Assembly (NCBI GenBank): GCA_018136815.1
Contig: CM030935.1
Span: 6,570,325-6,634,324, forward strand
Direction: 5' to 3'
Source: Isochrysis galbana
Taxonomy: Eukaryota; Haptophyta; Isochrysidales; Isochrysidaceae
Length of the DNA: 64,000 nucleotides
Part shown: positions 21,538-31,383 of the stretch, in pieces
How positions within the stretch are numbered: position 1 is the first letter of the stretch
Layout: every line of letters starts with the position of its first letter
Notes under the pieces: generated by a model
What the model was told of the DNA's origin: nothing
Database searches by the model: none
What the model saw: the letters and a program-made list of their open reading frames with translations, nothing else
Position numbers and translations under genes: made by a program

Positions 21538-21756
21538 TTGAGAATCCGAATCTGCAAGCCTTACGCGACCACGACGAACATAGAAGACGGAATATAACGA
21601 AGAAGGCTCGTGATCATGCCGAAATATTCATGCCAAAAGGCGCAGTGACTTCGCTAGGGAGAGGCAAGCCGTCTTGCTTGGCCTCGCAGGCGCAAGAGAC
21701 CGGAGGGCGTGCGTTGCGAGGCCGCATGATGTGCCTACGCCGCGTGAGTCGGAAGA

Positions 21757-21797
21757 AACCGGAGGGAAAGGAGACCAAATGAAGGCAAGCCGCCTTG
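21757..21797. repeat. ~40-bp repeat shared with 46335-46381
   Basis: Both copies contain GAAGAAACC then AAAGGAGACCAAATGAAGGC and end A(G/T)CCGCCTT. This copy lies just outside the hAT MITE. Confidence 0.8.
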
Positions 21798-21835
21798 GGA
21801 TGGTTGGAGATAGGGCTGGGCTTGGTGGCCCTGCC

Positions 21836-22367
21836 TAGGGGTAGGCATCTTTATCCGGATATTTGTCTTGGATATCTCTGGGGGGGGGTCCCAAATGGAT
21901 ATATCTCGGATACCACCTGGATATTTGGGGGGGTGGGGGGGTGGGGGGGAGATAATTTTAGCCTTTTGGGGGGGGCGGCGGGGCACTAACATTGACCATG
22001 CAGATGTGAAGGATGAAGGAATTCACCAAGCAGGTGCTTGGGTGGTGGGCATCTAACCACACCAAGCCCCCAACTTGGGCCTTAGCTGCAAGGATGGCTC
22101 TTTGTCTGAGCCCCAAACCCAGCTTCTTCAGAACGTGTGTTTTCATTGTTGCAATGTTCGTTTGGTGCTGATCGGGCTAGTACCTTAGCTGATCAAGTGG
22201 AAGCGTCGGTGATGTTGCGGTATAACCGCAACAAGCGCAACGGCAGCGGCGCGTGACGCGGACATTGGATATTTGCTTGGATATTTGGGGGGGGGCGGAT
22301 GGATATTTCTTGGATATTTCTCATGGATAAATGGGGCATTTTCAATGGATAAAGATGCCTACCCCTA
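21836..22367. mobile_element. Non-autonomous hAT transposon (MITE), 532 bp, with 8-bp TSD
   Basis: The left terminal inverted repeat (21836-21856, TAGGGGTAGGCATCTTTATC plus C) and the right one (22347-22367) are perfect 21-bp reverse complements. The element is flanked by GCCCTGCC at 21828-21835 and again at 22368-22375, an exact 8-bp target-site duplication. 8-bp TSDs and TA/CA-GGG ends are hallmarks of hAT elements. Inside, GGATATTTG-like subterminal repeats occur at both ends. There is no transposase ORF. A hAT transposase fragment elsewhere in the window (39268-39478) shows that such elements exist in this genome. Confidence 0.93.
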
Positions 22368-22389
22368 GCCCTGCCCGCGCCCGCTCGCT

Positions 22390-22446
22390 TGTCGCATCCG
22401 CGATCGACCTTTTTGTTTTAGAAGTTGTCTGCGTTTCTATGTCCCC
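22390..22446 (+). repeat. 57-bp repeat, second copy (see 14125)
   Basis: Starts TGTCGCATCCGCGATCGAC and lies right after the MITE's target duplication, about 100 bp before the gypsy gag/protease ORF. Confidence 0.75.
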
Positions 22447-22545
22447 GCCGTCGCCCCACTCTCTTGTGCTCTCGCTCCCACCGGCTGGCAGGCTGCCCTG
22501 CGTCTCACTTGGGCTCGACAAGAGTGCGCCACCGCCCTCCCTTCG

Positions 22546-24066
22546 TTGAGCTCTCGCCTCGGCGTGGGCGCTCTTCCCGATCTCGATCCACCTCTACCCT
22601 CTCTCGATCGGCCCCGCCGCCTCACGACGGCGGACCGCATTGCCGCCTATCGTCAACACCACCTTGGCCTGGTGCCCGCTGGGCGTCGCCTGGAAGCTAG
22701 CCCGTCCGGAATCGTGGCTTCGGTGGCCCGAGAAGTGGCTGCTCGCGCGGTGGTTAATACACCGGCGAGCCTCTATCCACGCCACTGCCTCTACGTGCGC
22801 GATCTTATCGTGTGTCGCTACTCGGCGAGCGGCCCTACGCGCTACGTCGTAGACACCGCCCTCACCGTCGACAAGACGTTGGCAGACACTGGAGCGGGCC
22901 CGTCTGTAGTGACGACTGCTCTACTCACCACGCTACCCCGCGACGCCTGCGTCGCACGGGAACGCGCGACGACGCGGCCGGCCGTCGTAGGACCCGACGG
23001 CAACCCACTCCTCGTCCGTGGCTATGCCACCCTTGTCTTCTCCCTAGCTGCCGTGGAATTTCGCCATCGCTTCCTGGTCGTCGAAGGATCCCCGATGCTC
23101 CTCTTGGGGAACGACTTCCTGGAAGCTCATCGGGCCTGCATCGACTACTCGCTCAACGCCGGCGACGACAGTCGCCTCTCCCTCATCGTAGGGGGCAGTC
23201 GCGTCGATGCTCGTGTGTCCACTCGACCCCGGCCCACCGCGCCTTTTCTCGCCGCTGCGGTGGACGTCGCCGCCGGCGAACCCCAATCCGACTCCCAGTT
23301 GACACGCTCCAGTGCGTCGGACACGCACTCGAGTGCGGAGGCTCCGTTGCCGCCTCTCGACCCCGATCTTGAGCCGCCGCCCAGGCTGGACTTCTCCAAA
23401 GATCCTATCCCTCCACCCCCGTCGACGACGGTGGCGGTGGAGCCGCTTTTCGCCGCTCCCACCGCTCAGCCCACCGCCTCGAAGGATTTCGCTCTCTACA
23501 CCCAGGAGCCGGTGACTGTTCCGGCCAAGTCGAAGGGCACCTTCGCTGTGCGCATTCCTCTCGAGCTGCGTGAGTCGCACCCGGACTCCGCCGTGCTCGT
23601 CGATCGCCTACCGTCTCGTGGCGGCCTTGACTCTCCCCCCCTCGTAGCTACGAGTGTCGAGACTCCTAGCGACGAAGGGGAGGTCCTGGTCACCGTCTGG
23701 AACCTGGCCTCTCGCCCGGTCACGCTACCCGCTTACTCTCCGGTAGCTTCGGCTCATGTGGAGTACGTTCTGCACGAGGCTAACCGCGAGCGCGCTCACC
23801 TCCTCACTCCTCGGCTGGCAGCACGCGCGGTCATCGAGAGACCGGCCAAAGGAGGCAGATCTCTGGCAGATCACAGATCAACCCCAATGGGCCATCAATG
23901 GGCCCACATGGCACATACATGGTACATGGGGCGTCTCGTCTCCAACTGGGAAGACGAGACGACGAGACGCCCCACGCTAGAAAACTCCCCTGGGGGAAGC
24001 CGCATGGCTAGGGCCCCCACACCGCGTTGCACCAACGCACGCGACCAACCAAACGAGACCCAATAG
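22546..24066 (+). mobile_element. Ty3/gypsy-type gag-protease ORF (pol missing)
   Basis: A 506-codon frame. A retropepsin is visible: TLADTGAGPSVV near residue 114 (catalytic DTGA), then GYATLVFSLAAVEFRHRFLV and MLLLGNDFLE near 189, the second conserved loop. A Pro/Ser-rich spacer and a dUTPase-like or linker segment follow (TQEPVTVPAKSKGTFAVRIP, ESHPDSAVLVDRLP). After about 23850 the protein turns into unrelated sequence, so the element is truncated before reverse transcriptase. A related broken copy is at 40350-40830. The start is uncertain because upstream sequence is also open. Confidence 0.75.
23930..23970. repeat. Inverted repeat GCGTCTCGTC/GACGAGACGC
   Basis: 10-bp arms with an ~19-bp loop near the 3' end of the gag/protease ORF. 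It may mark the end of an inserted short element that truncated the retrotransposon. Confidence 0.6.
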
Positions 24067-24830
24067 GCCTGCTCCCCCCCCTCCCCCAAGGCTAGGCCCA
24101 AAGTAGTGTACATGGGCCTACTACCCCCCGAAACCGAAAAAAAAGGAACGAGGGGGGGGAGCGGGAAGGGGAGAGATGGGGGGGTGAGGGCGATGTCGAG
24201 CGAGAGTCCGGAAAAGGAGTGAGCAGATAGTAGCGTAGCGTGCATCTTCAAGAATTTTTTTTTCGGTGCACTGCGCCCTTAGCTACTAGTACTCCGCCGC
24301 GGTTCACTATCGCTAAACTAAAGCCTGCTTATCTGAGGGAGGAGCGGAGGAGCCAGCAGATTCAGGGGTTTTTTTTTCGTGAGGAGAAGGTGGGAGGGGG
24401 TGGACGAGGGCGGGCTCAAGAAGAAGGGAGAGAGTTGGTCGAGGTGGTGCCGAGGTGCCGCGAGGGGTTCCCCGGGGAATATGATGAAATCCTCTCACAT
24501 TCTTAAATGAAGAAGGGAAGAGGGAGGGGGCGCACGAGAGGAATACCAAGTACTTGGCATGAAGAGAGGGTGGGAAGCCCAAATGGTACATCTCAAACAC
24601 TTGCGCACAATATATTAGAAAACAAGTTTGGAGAAGTGGGTGCTCGGGAGTTGTCGTGAGAGAAGAGGGTCGAGAGGGGAAGAGAGAGAGAGAGAGGACT
24701 GGAGGGTGGCGGCGCTGGCGGTGGGGGGAGGGAGGGAGGGAGAGGCAGAGCGGGCGGGCGAGAGAGGGCGTGAGTGCGGTGGCTGTGTGTGTGTGTGTGT
24801 GTGTGTGTCTTGGGGGGCGAGTTTGCCACG
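24067..24830. other. Spacer with GA/GT simple repeats and a dispersed-repeat match
   Basis: 24125-24165 (AAACCGA..AAGGAACGAGGGGGG) resembles 52705-52735. 24680-24780 is GA/GGGA-rich, and (GT)n spans 24784-24809 just before the ATG at 24831. Confidence 0.5.
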
Positions 24831-24968
24831 ATGCTCTCTGGCCCTTCGGAGGCACAGAAGCTTCAGCTCGTCGTGCGCAACTCCGTGCAGAAGTCTCTCG
24901 AGCTCATCGTGCTCGACCGGATAGTACCACTGCCCACACAGCTGCGCAGGGGGCCGCAGAACCACTGG
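24831..24968 (+). CDS. First exon of a gene cut by an assembly gap
   Basis: 46 codons (start MLSGPSEAQKLQLVVRNSV) end at a strong donor (TGG|GTGAGC), after which only 32 bases remain before the N run. The segment SVQKSLELIVLDRIVP faintly recalls the first helix of ATG13-type HORMA domains, but with so few residues this is a guess. On the other side of the gap I see no continuation: that side starts with a dispersed repeat. Confidence 0.5.
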
Positions 24969-25000
24969 GTGAGCGCTGGAAGGGGGTAGGGGCGGGAGCG

Positions 25001-25100
25001 NNNNNNNNNNNNNNNNNNNNNNNNNNNNNNNNNNNNNNNNNNNNNNNNNNNNNNNNNNNNNNNNNNNNNNNNNNNNNNNNNNNNNNNNNNNNNNNNNNNN
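25001..25100. other. Assembly gap (100 N)
   Basis: Exactly 100 N, the usual placeholder for a gap of unknown size. Confidence 0.99.
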
Positions 25101-25129
25101 CTAACGAGTGTCGATTCGCGAATGCGACA
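25101..25129 (-). repeat. Dispersed-element end, TGTCGCATTCGCGAATCGAC
   Basis: The 29 bases are the exact reverse complement of 45271-45299. A shorter version is at 25664-25679 (-), and variants with TGTCGCATCCGCGA are at 14125, 22390 and 63976. The copy runs into the gap. Confidence 0.8.
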
Positions 25130-25663
25130 CCTAGAGAAGGATTGCACAAAGAAAAGGCGCGAAAGGGATTCATCCATGCTTAGTGAAGATCCTAGAAGAT
25201 TCATCGGCGAATAGCGTCTCAACGCGAGTACAGCGGCGTGCACTTTACCTATAGCTTTTCGTAGCTTAGCCATGGAGTAGCTGGTAGACTTAAAAAGTCT
25301 AGAAGCTTACAGAGGTGTTAGACTTACAGAGTCTAGATGCTTGAGGTTCTTATGGGTGTACTTTAGCGAGCAAGATGCTCGCTACTTCCTTGGTCATCAT
25401 CGACACGTGCTTACTACTCCCTTGATCTCCATGCCTGGGTGATCAGTCCAGAGCTAGAGCATATTCATATTCCGAGTAGAAAGAAGCCTGTAGAAGCTGC
25501 TTGGCCACGTGGGTATAATGGTAGACCAACATTGAATGAAGTGTAGTGATTGATAGAAGCGTGGAGACGTCGTAGACGTAGAGATAGACATAAGAACGAA
25601 GATTGATGACTTACCATCGCGGTTATAACGGTAGAGCGGAAAATAGCGAAATAGCCTGCAGAG
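25130..25663. other. AT-richer spacer with AGACTTA..GTCTAGA short repeats
   Basis: Two copies of a ~30-bp unit (AGACTTAnAnAGTCTAGA..GCTT) lie at 25289-25345. Composition is clearly less GC-rich than the flanks, and no coding frame stands out. It lies between two TGTCGCATTCGCGA ends in the same orientation, so it is probably part of one mobile element. Confidence 0.45.
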
Positions 25664-25920
25664 GCTCGCGAATGCGACAGGGGGAGGAGGGGTTGGTCAG
25701 AGGGACTGGCTGGCCACGGCAGGCCAGTGCGGGCGATTCAGGCCGTGCCTGTGGGGAGAGGGATGGGTCAGCAAGGCAGTGTTCTCCTGGCAAGCCATCA
25801 AGTATGCCAGGAGAGTGGAGAGTGGGTGGTTCCTCCCCCACCCCCCATGGCGGGGGAGGAGTGGAGAAAGGGGAGGGCTCGTGCCCCGCCATGGGTGAAC
25901 CAAGTATAAACTTAGTTGAA
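25664..25920 (-). mobile_element. Short dispersed element with hairpin leader, copy 2
   Basis: Read on the minus strand: hairpin AACTAAGTTTATACTTGGTT (25918-25899), ATG 6 nt later opening MAGHEPSPFS, then a Pro/His-rich frame, ending at TGTCGCATTCGCGAGC-adjacent sequence near 25680. It is homologous along ~240 bp to 51406-51640 and over ~130 bp to 45905-46036. It contains no enzyme domain. Confidence 0.7.
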
Positions 25921-26582
25921 AGAGCTGTATGGCATAAGGAGGGAAGGGTGCTTGAGTGAGCGCTAGTAGTCCCGTCCCCTTGTCGCACCGCGACCCATAA
26001 AAATTGGTTTAATTTAGAGTACGCACGCGAGGGGGGTCGCCGCAAGGCAGGTTGAGGGAGTGAGAGTGAGAGGGTGTGCGGGCGTGGCTATATGGTAGAG
26101 GCCGAAAGCCATGTGCGAGGCGAGAATACTAAAAGGTTTATTTTCGTACATCGTGTAGCGGTGTAGGCTGCTATGCCGAGCCATTCTAAATAATGCACAG
26201 ATCGTCGACGCCGCACTCACTTCAAATGGACCTTAGCAGTGGTCCAGAAGCAAAAGCACGAGAGACTTAACAAACATCAACGCGGAGCAAGATGCCAAAT
26301 GCGGTTGCTCCACGAGTCTCTTGGCCGGCCAAGAGGCGGATGCCAACAAGATCCGACCAAGAAGCAACGAAGAGAAAACCAGCACGCACGCCGAGGGCCC
26401 TTTATACTCTCAACAGGACCGCTCTGCTATTCTTGTACTACGAGATGACACCAAGGACGGAATACTGCACAAAAGAAGACCGCCCAACGTGGCGTGAGCA
26501 ACGAGGAGACGGTGGGCGCGGCGGCGATGCGCGCCACAATCCAACGTTTCCAAGCACCAGTCTTGGAGGGAGAAGCGAGGCG
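25921..26582. other. Spacer, 3' flank of the coiled-coil gene
   Basis: 25951-25996 matches 63931-63973 in reverse (GGGTCGCGG..GCGACA..GGGAC..GGACTA..GCGCTCACTCAAG). The rest shows nothing recognisable. Confidence 0.45.
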
Positions 26583-29500
26583 TCACATACACAGCACGAT
26601 CGGCCGCGCTGTCTTGGGGACGATGGCCCGCGCTCGCGCTGGCGGCTGCCCCTTGGAGCGGGCGCTGGGGGGAAGCTTGGAGCGGCGGTACGCGCGTTCC
26701 GCAGCTTGAACGTAGGCAGAGGCCAGATCGAGCAAGTCTTGCACTTCTGCGTCGGAAAGCACGCTGGACTCCGAGATGATGGTCTCATCAGTCGACGTAC
26801 GCTCCCACACTGGCGGTTCGGTGGGCAGCTTCTGCACTGCCTCGCCAAAGGGGTGACTGATACCAAGGCGCTTGAGCGCGTTCTGGGTCGCAATGCGTGC
26901 ATCGAGCTCAGTCATTTCGAGGGAGCGGACTGCTGGCGTGACGAGGTCGTGTGAAGCAGGTGGCACGAGGGCAGGTAGCGGCGCCTCAGGGAATGCGGCG
27001 GAGAAGTCTACCGGTACATCGCGGGGACGTGTGGCAAAGATGGAGCCAGCGCGCGCAGGCGGCTCTTGTCGGGAGACGCCGCGACGGCGGGTGGGAGGAG
27101 AGCGCCCAACAAGGCCGAATGACTCGGCGGCAACCGGCTCTTCTTCCTCATAGCGGGCTGATGAGTTTGCTGGACGGCGGGGCGCCTCATCTGTGCCGCC
27201 GCGGAGCTGTATGCGGAGCGCAAAGGGCAGGGAGCACAAATGGGCAGCATTAGACCTCTGGACGAGGCCCTGCACGCGCTTGACCTCGGCGTGCAGGTGG
27301 CGCAGGCGGTGGCTCTGAGCGCGCGCCTCGTGGGCAGCGCTAAGGACTTCGCGGTGCACGCCAAAGATGGCGGCGCGCCGCGCCTCGGCGAAGTTGGACG
27401 TGGTGTTGAGGAGGTAGCCCGCGCGGCGGCCGGCGGCGGCAATCGCGCGGAGGGCGAGCTGGTGGAGACGCTTGGTTTTGCGCGCGTCAATGGTTGCACG
27501 ACGTACGGCGGCCGCCTCGACGCGGTCGTTCATCAAGCTGGCTCCTGCCACACGTAGCGCGAGGTGGAAGCGGTGCAGCTTCTCGGCGCGACGCTCGCGC
27601 TCAGCCTGGCCAGTGGCGAGCGCCGCGGCGCGTTGTGCCAAGAGTTCACGTGTCGCGCGGACCATGGCGATGTCAACAAGGGCGAAGGCGACGCGTGAGG
27701 CAGCAGAGAGCGCTAGCCGTGTCTCGAGGCTGATGGCGGGTGCATAGGCAGAGCGACGCGTCTTGCGCATGAGACGCGCGACCAGGTGTGGCGGAAGAAG
27801 GCGTGTAGCGTGTGCCTTGCGAATCTCCCAGCCAGCGGCGGGCATGTAGGTGGGTGCGTCGCGTGGGTAGTGGGTCTTGTGGTGAATGGGGTGAGACTCG
27901 TGCAGGTGCACTGGAAGCGGTGCGAAACGAACGCGCTGGGCGCTCGCCTGCAAGAGCGGCACGAGCGCGCAACTCCTAGGCGCCTGGGTGGCGCAAAGGT
28001 CAAGGTCGGGCGCGCCGAGGAGCGCAAGCTGGTTTGGGCGCTCGCCGATTCGTGCGCGGTATGGCATGGTGAGCAGGTTGGCGAGGGCGGCCTTGCCACG
28101 CAGGATGGCCGACTGTTTGATGGCGGCGCAGATCTCACGTAGATGCAGGTTGTGCCCACGCACCTCAATGGCCGCCTGAAGCACATCGCGGCGCGCGTGC
28201 ACCATGGCGGTGCGGCGAGCTCCACTGGCGTTTGCCGCGACTGCGAGTAGGCGGGTCGCACGGCGACCCACGGCAATGTCACGGCGGAGGGCACGTGCCT
28301 TAGCGTGCTTGGCTCGGTGAGCGTCATCGGCCGAGCGGCGGACGGCAGCGTGGCGGACGCGGTCATTCATGATCATCGCGACGGAGGCGCGGCAGCTGAG
28401 CTCGTGTGCTGCGCGCGCCGAGGCAAGCCTAGCGCGCTCGGCGAGCTCGCGGCCACGGGCGAGCATTCGGAGGCGGCGGAGCTCAACGACAGCACGCGTA
28501 ATAGCAATATCCTCTTGGGCGAAGCGCACGCGCGCGGCGGCCGAGAGGGCCTTGCGTGTCTCCAGGTCGATCGGGCTCTTGAACGGCGAGGTACGGCTCT
28601 TGACCTGCAGCCGGCGCTCAAGCGCCGCAGGTAACCGCGCGACCGGCTTGCCGTCGCGCACGGGGATCTCAAATGCGACGGGAGCGGCGTCCTTGCAGGA
28701 GGCGCGCGCGAGCTTGACGCGCACGTCGGCGTCGTTGAGCTTGGCGAAATGGATCTTGCGCGCGACCGACAGCTCGGCCTTCTCCTTCACGGCAAGCTGC
28801 GCCTTGGTGTCGTGCGCAGCGAGCACGCGCGAGGCAGAACTGCGCGCCCGGTCAACACGCGACTCGATGTTGTTCTCGCGGCGCTCGGTGGCTGCGGCGA
28901 TGGAACGGTCGAGCTCGAGCTTGCGATCGAGCCGTTCCAAGTCCAGCCGTGCGAGCTCAACGCGCGCCATCTCCATACGACTGGCAGCTCGCGGTGAGAC
29001 GGCGCTCTCAAGATGTTCGAGACGGCGCTGCGAGGCGGCAGCAATCTTTGCGTCGAGGCGCGTGGCCGAGTCGGCGGCGGCCTCGCGCTGCTGCTCCTTG
29101 TTGGCAGCAACGACGGCGAGAGCACGCTTCACGACGTTGGCGTTTTTCGCGGCGTTGGCTTGCAGAATGCTAGCGGCGCGGCGCGATGACTCCTCGACGC
29201 GGTCCGAGGCGAACGCGAGCTTCTCATTGCGCGCGTGTTGCATCGCCTCGCGTGCCTGCTTGGCCTCCTCAGCACGCAGCTCACGGAGGCGGGCTTTGTC
29301 GTGGGTCTCGCGGCGCTTCTCCTCGCCCTTGAGAGCACCCCGTTCCGCCGCATTCTCGAGCCTGTCGAGCATGCGCTCGCGTGCGTCGTGCTGGGCTCGA
29401 AGGCGGCGGTCCTTGGCCTCGAGGGCGCGCTGACTCTCGCGAGATGCGCGCGCCTGCACTGCCTCAAGGTAGAGGGCTCGGAGTATTTGCGACTTCTCAT

Positions 29501-29666
29501 CAATGCGCTGCAACTCCTCGGGGGACTTGGGAGTGCGCGGGCGGTTCTTCAGCCGCAGCCGCTTGTTGTACGCCACGTCCTCCGGCGTGCACGGCTCCTG
29601 CAGCAGGTCATTGTCGACTGGAACGTCGATGCGGAAGGCGGCTGGGTAGGCGTTCTCAACGACCAT
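26583..29666 (-). CDS. Large Ala/Arg-rich coiled-coil protein with internal duplication
   Basis: A single open frame; from the ATG at 29666 it encodes 1027 aa. I prefer that start because a possible acceptor (CCACAG|G) lies just upstream; an in-frame start 27 nt earlier also exists. Residues about 50-320 are a continuous, highly charged coiled coil of stathmin-like flavour (TPKSPEELQRIDEKSQILRA). Two clearly homologous ~210-residue units follow, about 331-540 and 611-819. Each opens with an EIPV/WEIR-like entry and has LETR-ALSAA-RV-FA--DIA. Each then has MNDRV-AAVRR and closes with an L-MPYRARI/SLPFALRI block. The C-terminal 200 residues are Pro/Ser/Glu-rich with a Leu/Asp helix. No known domain or function is recognised; a cytoskeletal or scaffold role is only a guess. 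Confidence 0.8.
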   Translation of the reverse strand: MVVENAYPAAFRIDVPVDNDLLQEPCTPEDVAYNKRLRLKNRPRTPKSPEELQRIDEKSQILRALYLEAVQARASRESQRALEAKDRRLRAQHDARERMLDRLENAAERGALKGEEKRRETHDKARLRELRAEEAKQAREAMQHARNEKLAFASDRVEESSRRAASILQANAAKNANVVKRALAVVAANKEQQREAAADSATRLDAKIAAASQRRLEHLESAVSPRAASRMEMARVELARLDLERLDRKLELDRSIAAATERRENNIESRVDRARSSASRVLAAHDTKAQLAVKEKAELSVARKIHFAKLNDADVRVKLARASCKDAAPVAFEIPVRDGKPVARLPAALERRLQVKSRTSPFKSPIDLETRKALSAAARVRFAQEDIAITRAVVELRRLRMLARGRELAERARLASARAAHELSCRASVAMIMNDRVRHAAVRRSADDAHRAKHAKARALRRDIAVGRRATRLLAVAANASGARRTAMVHARRDVLQAAIEVRGHNLHLREICAAIKQSAILRGKAALANLLTMPYRARIGERPNQLALLGAPDLDLCATQAPRSCALVPLLQASAQRVRFAPLPVHLHESHPIHHKTHYPRDAPTYMPAAGWEIRKAHATRLLPPHLVARLMRKTRRSAYAPAISLETRLALSAASRVAFALVDIAMVRATRELLAQRAAALATGQAERERRAEKLHRFHLALRVAGASLMNDRVEAAAVRRATIDARKTKRLHQLALRAIAAAGRRAGYLLNTTSNFAEARRAAIFGVHREVLSAAHEARAQSHRLRHLHAEVKRVQGLVQRSNAAHLCSLPFALRIQLRGGTDEAPRRPANSSARYEEEEPVAAESFGLVGRSPPTRRRGVSRQEPPARAGSIFATRPRDVPVDFSAAFPEAPLPALVPPASHDLVTPAVRSLEMTELDARIATQNALKRLGISHPFGEAVQKLPTEPPVWERTSTDETIISESSVLSDAEVQDLLDLASAYVQAAERAYRRSKLPPSARSKGQPPARARAIVPKTARPIVLCM

Positions 29667-31383
29667 GGCGCTAGGACCCTGTGGAGGGAACACAGTTTGC
29701 GAAAGGGGAATAGTGAGTTGAAAAGGCGCGAGAGCAAGGCGGTCACAGACAGGGTGCAGGGGCTTGCTCGCAGAGGAGAGTGAAGAGTACCGTTAAGGGG
29801 CGGGGAGAGCAATTGGGAGAGAGGTTGGAGCACGCAGATCAAGCACGGGAGTGGGCAATGGGGCTGACAGCTGGGGAGCGCTTCAAAGTGCCTCAAAGAG
29901 TGGGGCGCGGGTGAGGGAAGAGAAGTGGAGAAGGGGGGGAGGGGCTGGCAGGGGGGGCGTGGGCGTGGAAGAGGAATGAGAGCGTGAGAGGGAGGGAGGG
30001 GGAGAGGGGGAGAGAGAGGACGAGAGAGAGGGTAAACGAGCAGGATGAAATAGGGAAAGGAGGGAGGGAAGGGATGGAGGGGGAGGAGAGAGAGAGAAGA
30101 CAAGAGAGAGAGAGGGAGAGAGAGACGACGACGACGACGATGGCGACGATCAAGAGCAGAGTGAAAGCAGAGGCAAGGGGGAGAGAGAGGGCGATCGAGA
30201 GGGCGAGGGCGGATCGTGGGAGGAAGGCATGTATGCATGCGACTTGGGCGGAGGTTAGGGGGAGAGGCGAGGGGAGGGAGGAGGAGGAGGGAGGAGAGAA
30301 GGCGGTCATCATCATCACCTGTGGAGAGAGAGAGAGAGAGAAAGAGAGTGAGAGCGTTCTCTCCCTGTGGCTTTGTGGGGCGACTCGAGTCATCAGAAAG
30401 GAATACCGCGGGTGAGGTGAAGAACCACGCGGGGAGGGGCGAGTGAAGAGCGGTTAGTGGGCGGTGTGTGATGATCACGAGAGGAGAATAAATGGGACAG
30501 AAGTAGTGTGTTCTTACAGGATGAACGTGAAGGCAAAATGGATGGAGATGGTGTGAGGTGGGTGTGCGGAGAGGGAGAGAGTTCTTGCTGTGGCGGCAGT
30601 TGGGGACGCGAGATGGAAGGCCCTGCGAAGAGAAGAGAGAGAGAGAGAGAGAGAGAGGAAGAGCGAGGGCGGCGACGCCTGAGAGAAGAGAGAAGAAAGA
30701 GAATGGACGGAGAGAGCGTGTCGATAAAAGGAAAGGAAGCAGGGAACAAGAGAGTGGAGAAGATAGGTGAAACTCAGGGGGGAAAGGAGAGAAGAAAAGG
30801 CGTAGAGTGGGAAGGAGCGAGAGCTTGGAGTTGAGTGGTGAGGGAGAGAGAGGGTCTCCTCTCTCTCTCTCTCTCTTCTCTCTTCTCTCTCTGTCTCCCC
30901 CCATCCCCCTCCCACCCCCTCCCTCCCCTCCCTCTCCTTTCCCTATTCTCGTCCTTCTCTCCTCTCCTCTCGCCCACCCTCCCCTTCCACACCCCCGGGG
31001 ACTCGGGGGAAAAGCTTTCCGATGAGGAGCTCCTCGAGTTTCACCAGAGATCGCTGCTACTCGCATATGACCTCGGCTGTATCTCCAATCTGGATGGCGT
31101 AGGGTTTGGGGCGAGAAAAAGGAGACCACGGCGGCGCCATGGCAAATGCAGCGCCAACCACAGGCGGGGACCCCCGGGGGCTCCGCGCGGGGGGCGCTCG
31201 CGTTCGGAACGCGCAACGAACGCGGGAGGACACCGTCTCCCGTCCACTCCGCAATCTCGACGCGGCAGATCGTACGGCAGCGTCGTCCCCGGCGGGAAAG
31301 AAAGGGGGAAGAAAGACGGAGAGAGAGAGAGGGGCGGCGGGGGGGCGCGCGGGGGGGGGCGCTTTCCCCGACTTTTCCTTTGG
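29667..31383. other. Long purine-rich (GA) region with a possible small coding stretch
   Basis: 29780-30840 is dominated by GAGA/GGGA, i.e. pyrimidine-rich on the strand of the coiled-coil gene. It may be that gene's leader, or plain simple sequence. 30855-30990 turns into CT. At 31006-31090 the plus strand reads GEKLSDEELLEFHQRSLLLA, then YDLGCISNLDGV, which looks protein-like but lacks a start or partners. Confidence 0.4.

Noticed and set aside
24313..24855. 180-codon minus-strand frame with His/Thr repeat
   Set aside because: Produced by the (GT)n and GA tracts upstream of the gap-truncated exon.
25495..25640. tRNA-like A-box words (GTGGGTATAATGGTAGA, TTATAACGGTAGAG)
   Set aside because: No B box (GGTTCGANTCC) at a suitable distance and no cloverleaf could be drawn.
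28369..29433. 354-codon plus-strand frame antisense to the coiled-coil gene
   Set aside because: Ala/Ser/Arg-only composition typical of the antisense of a GC-rich charged gene; no domain.
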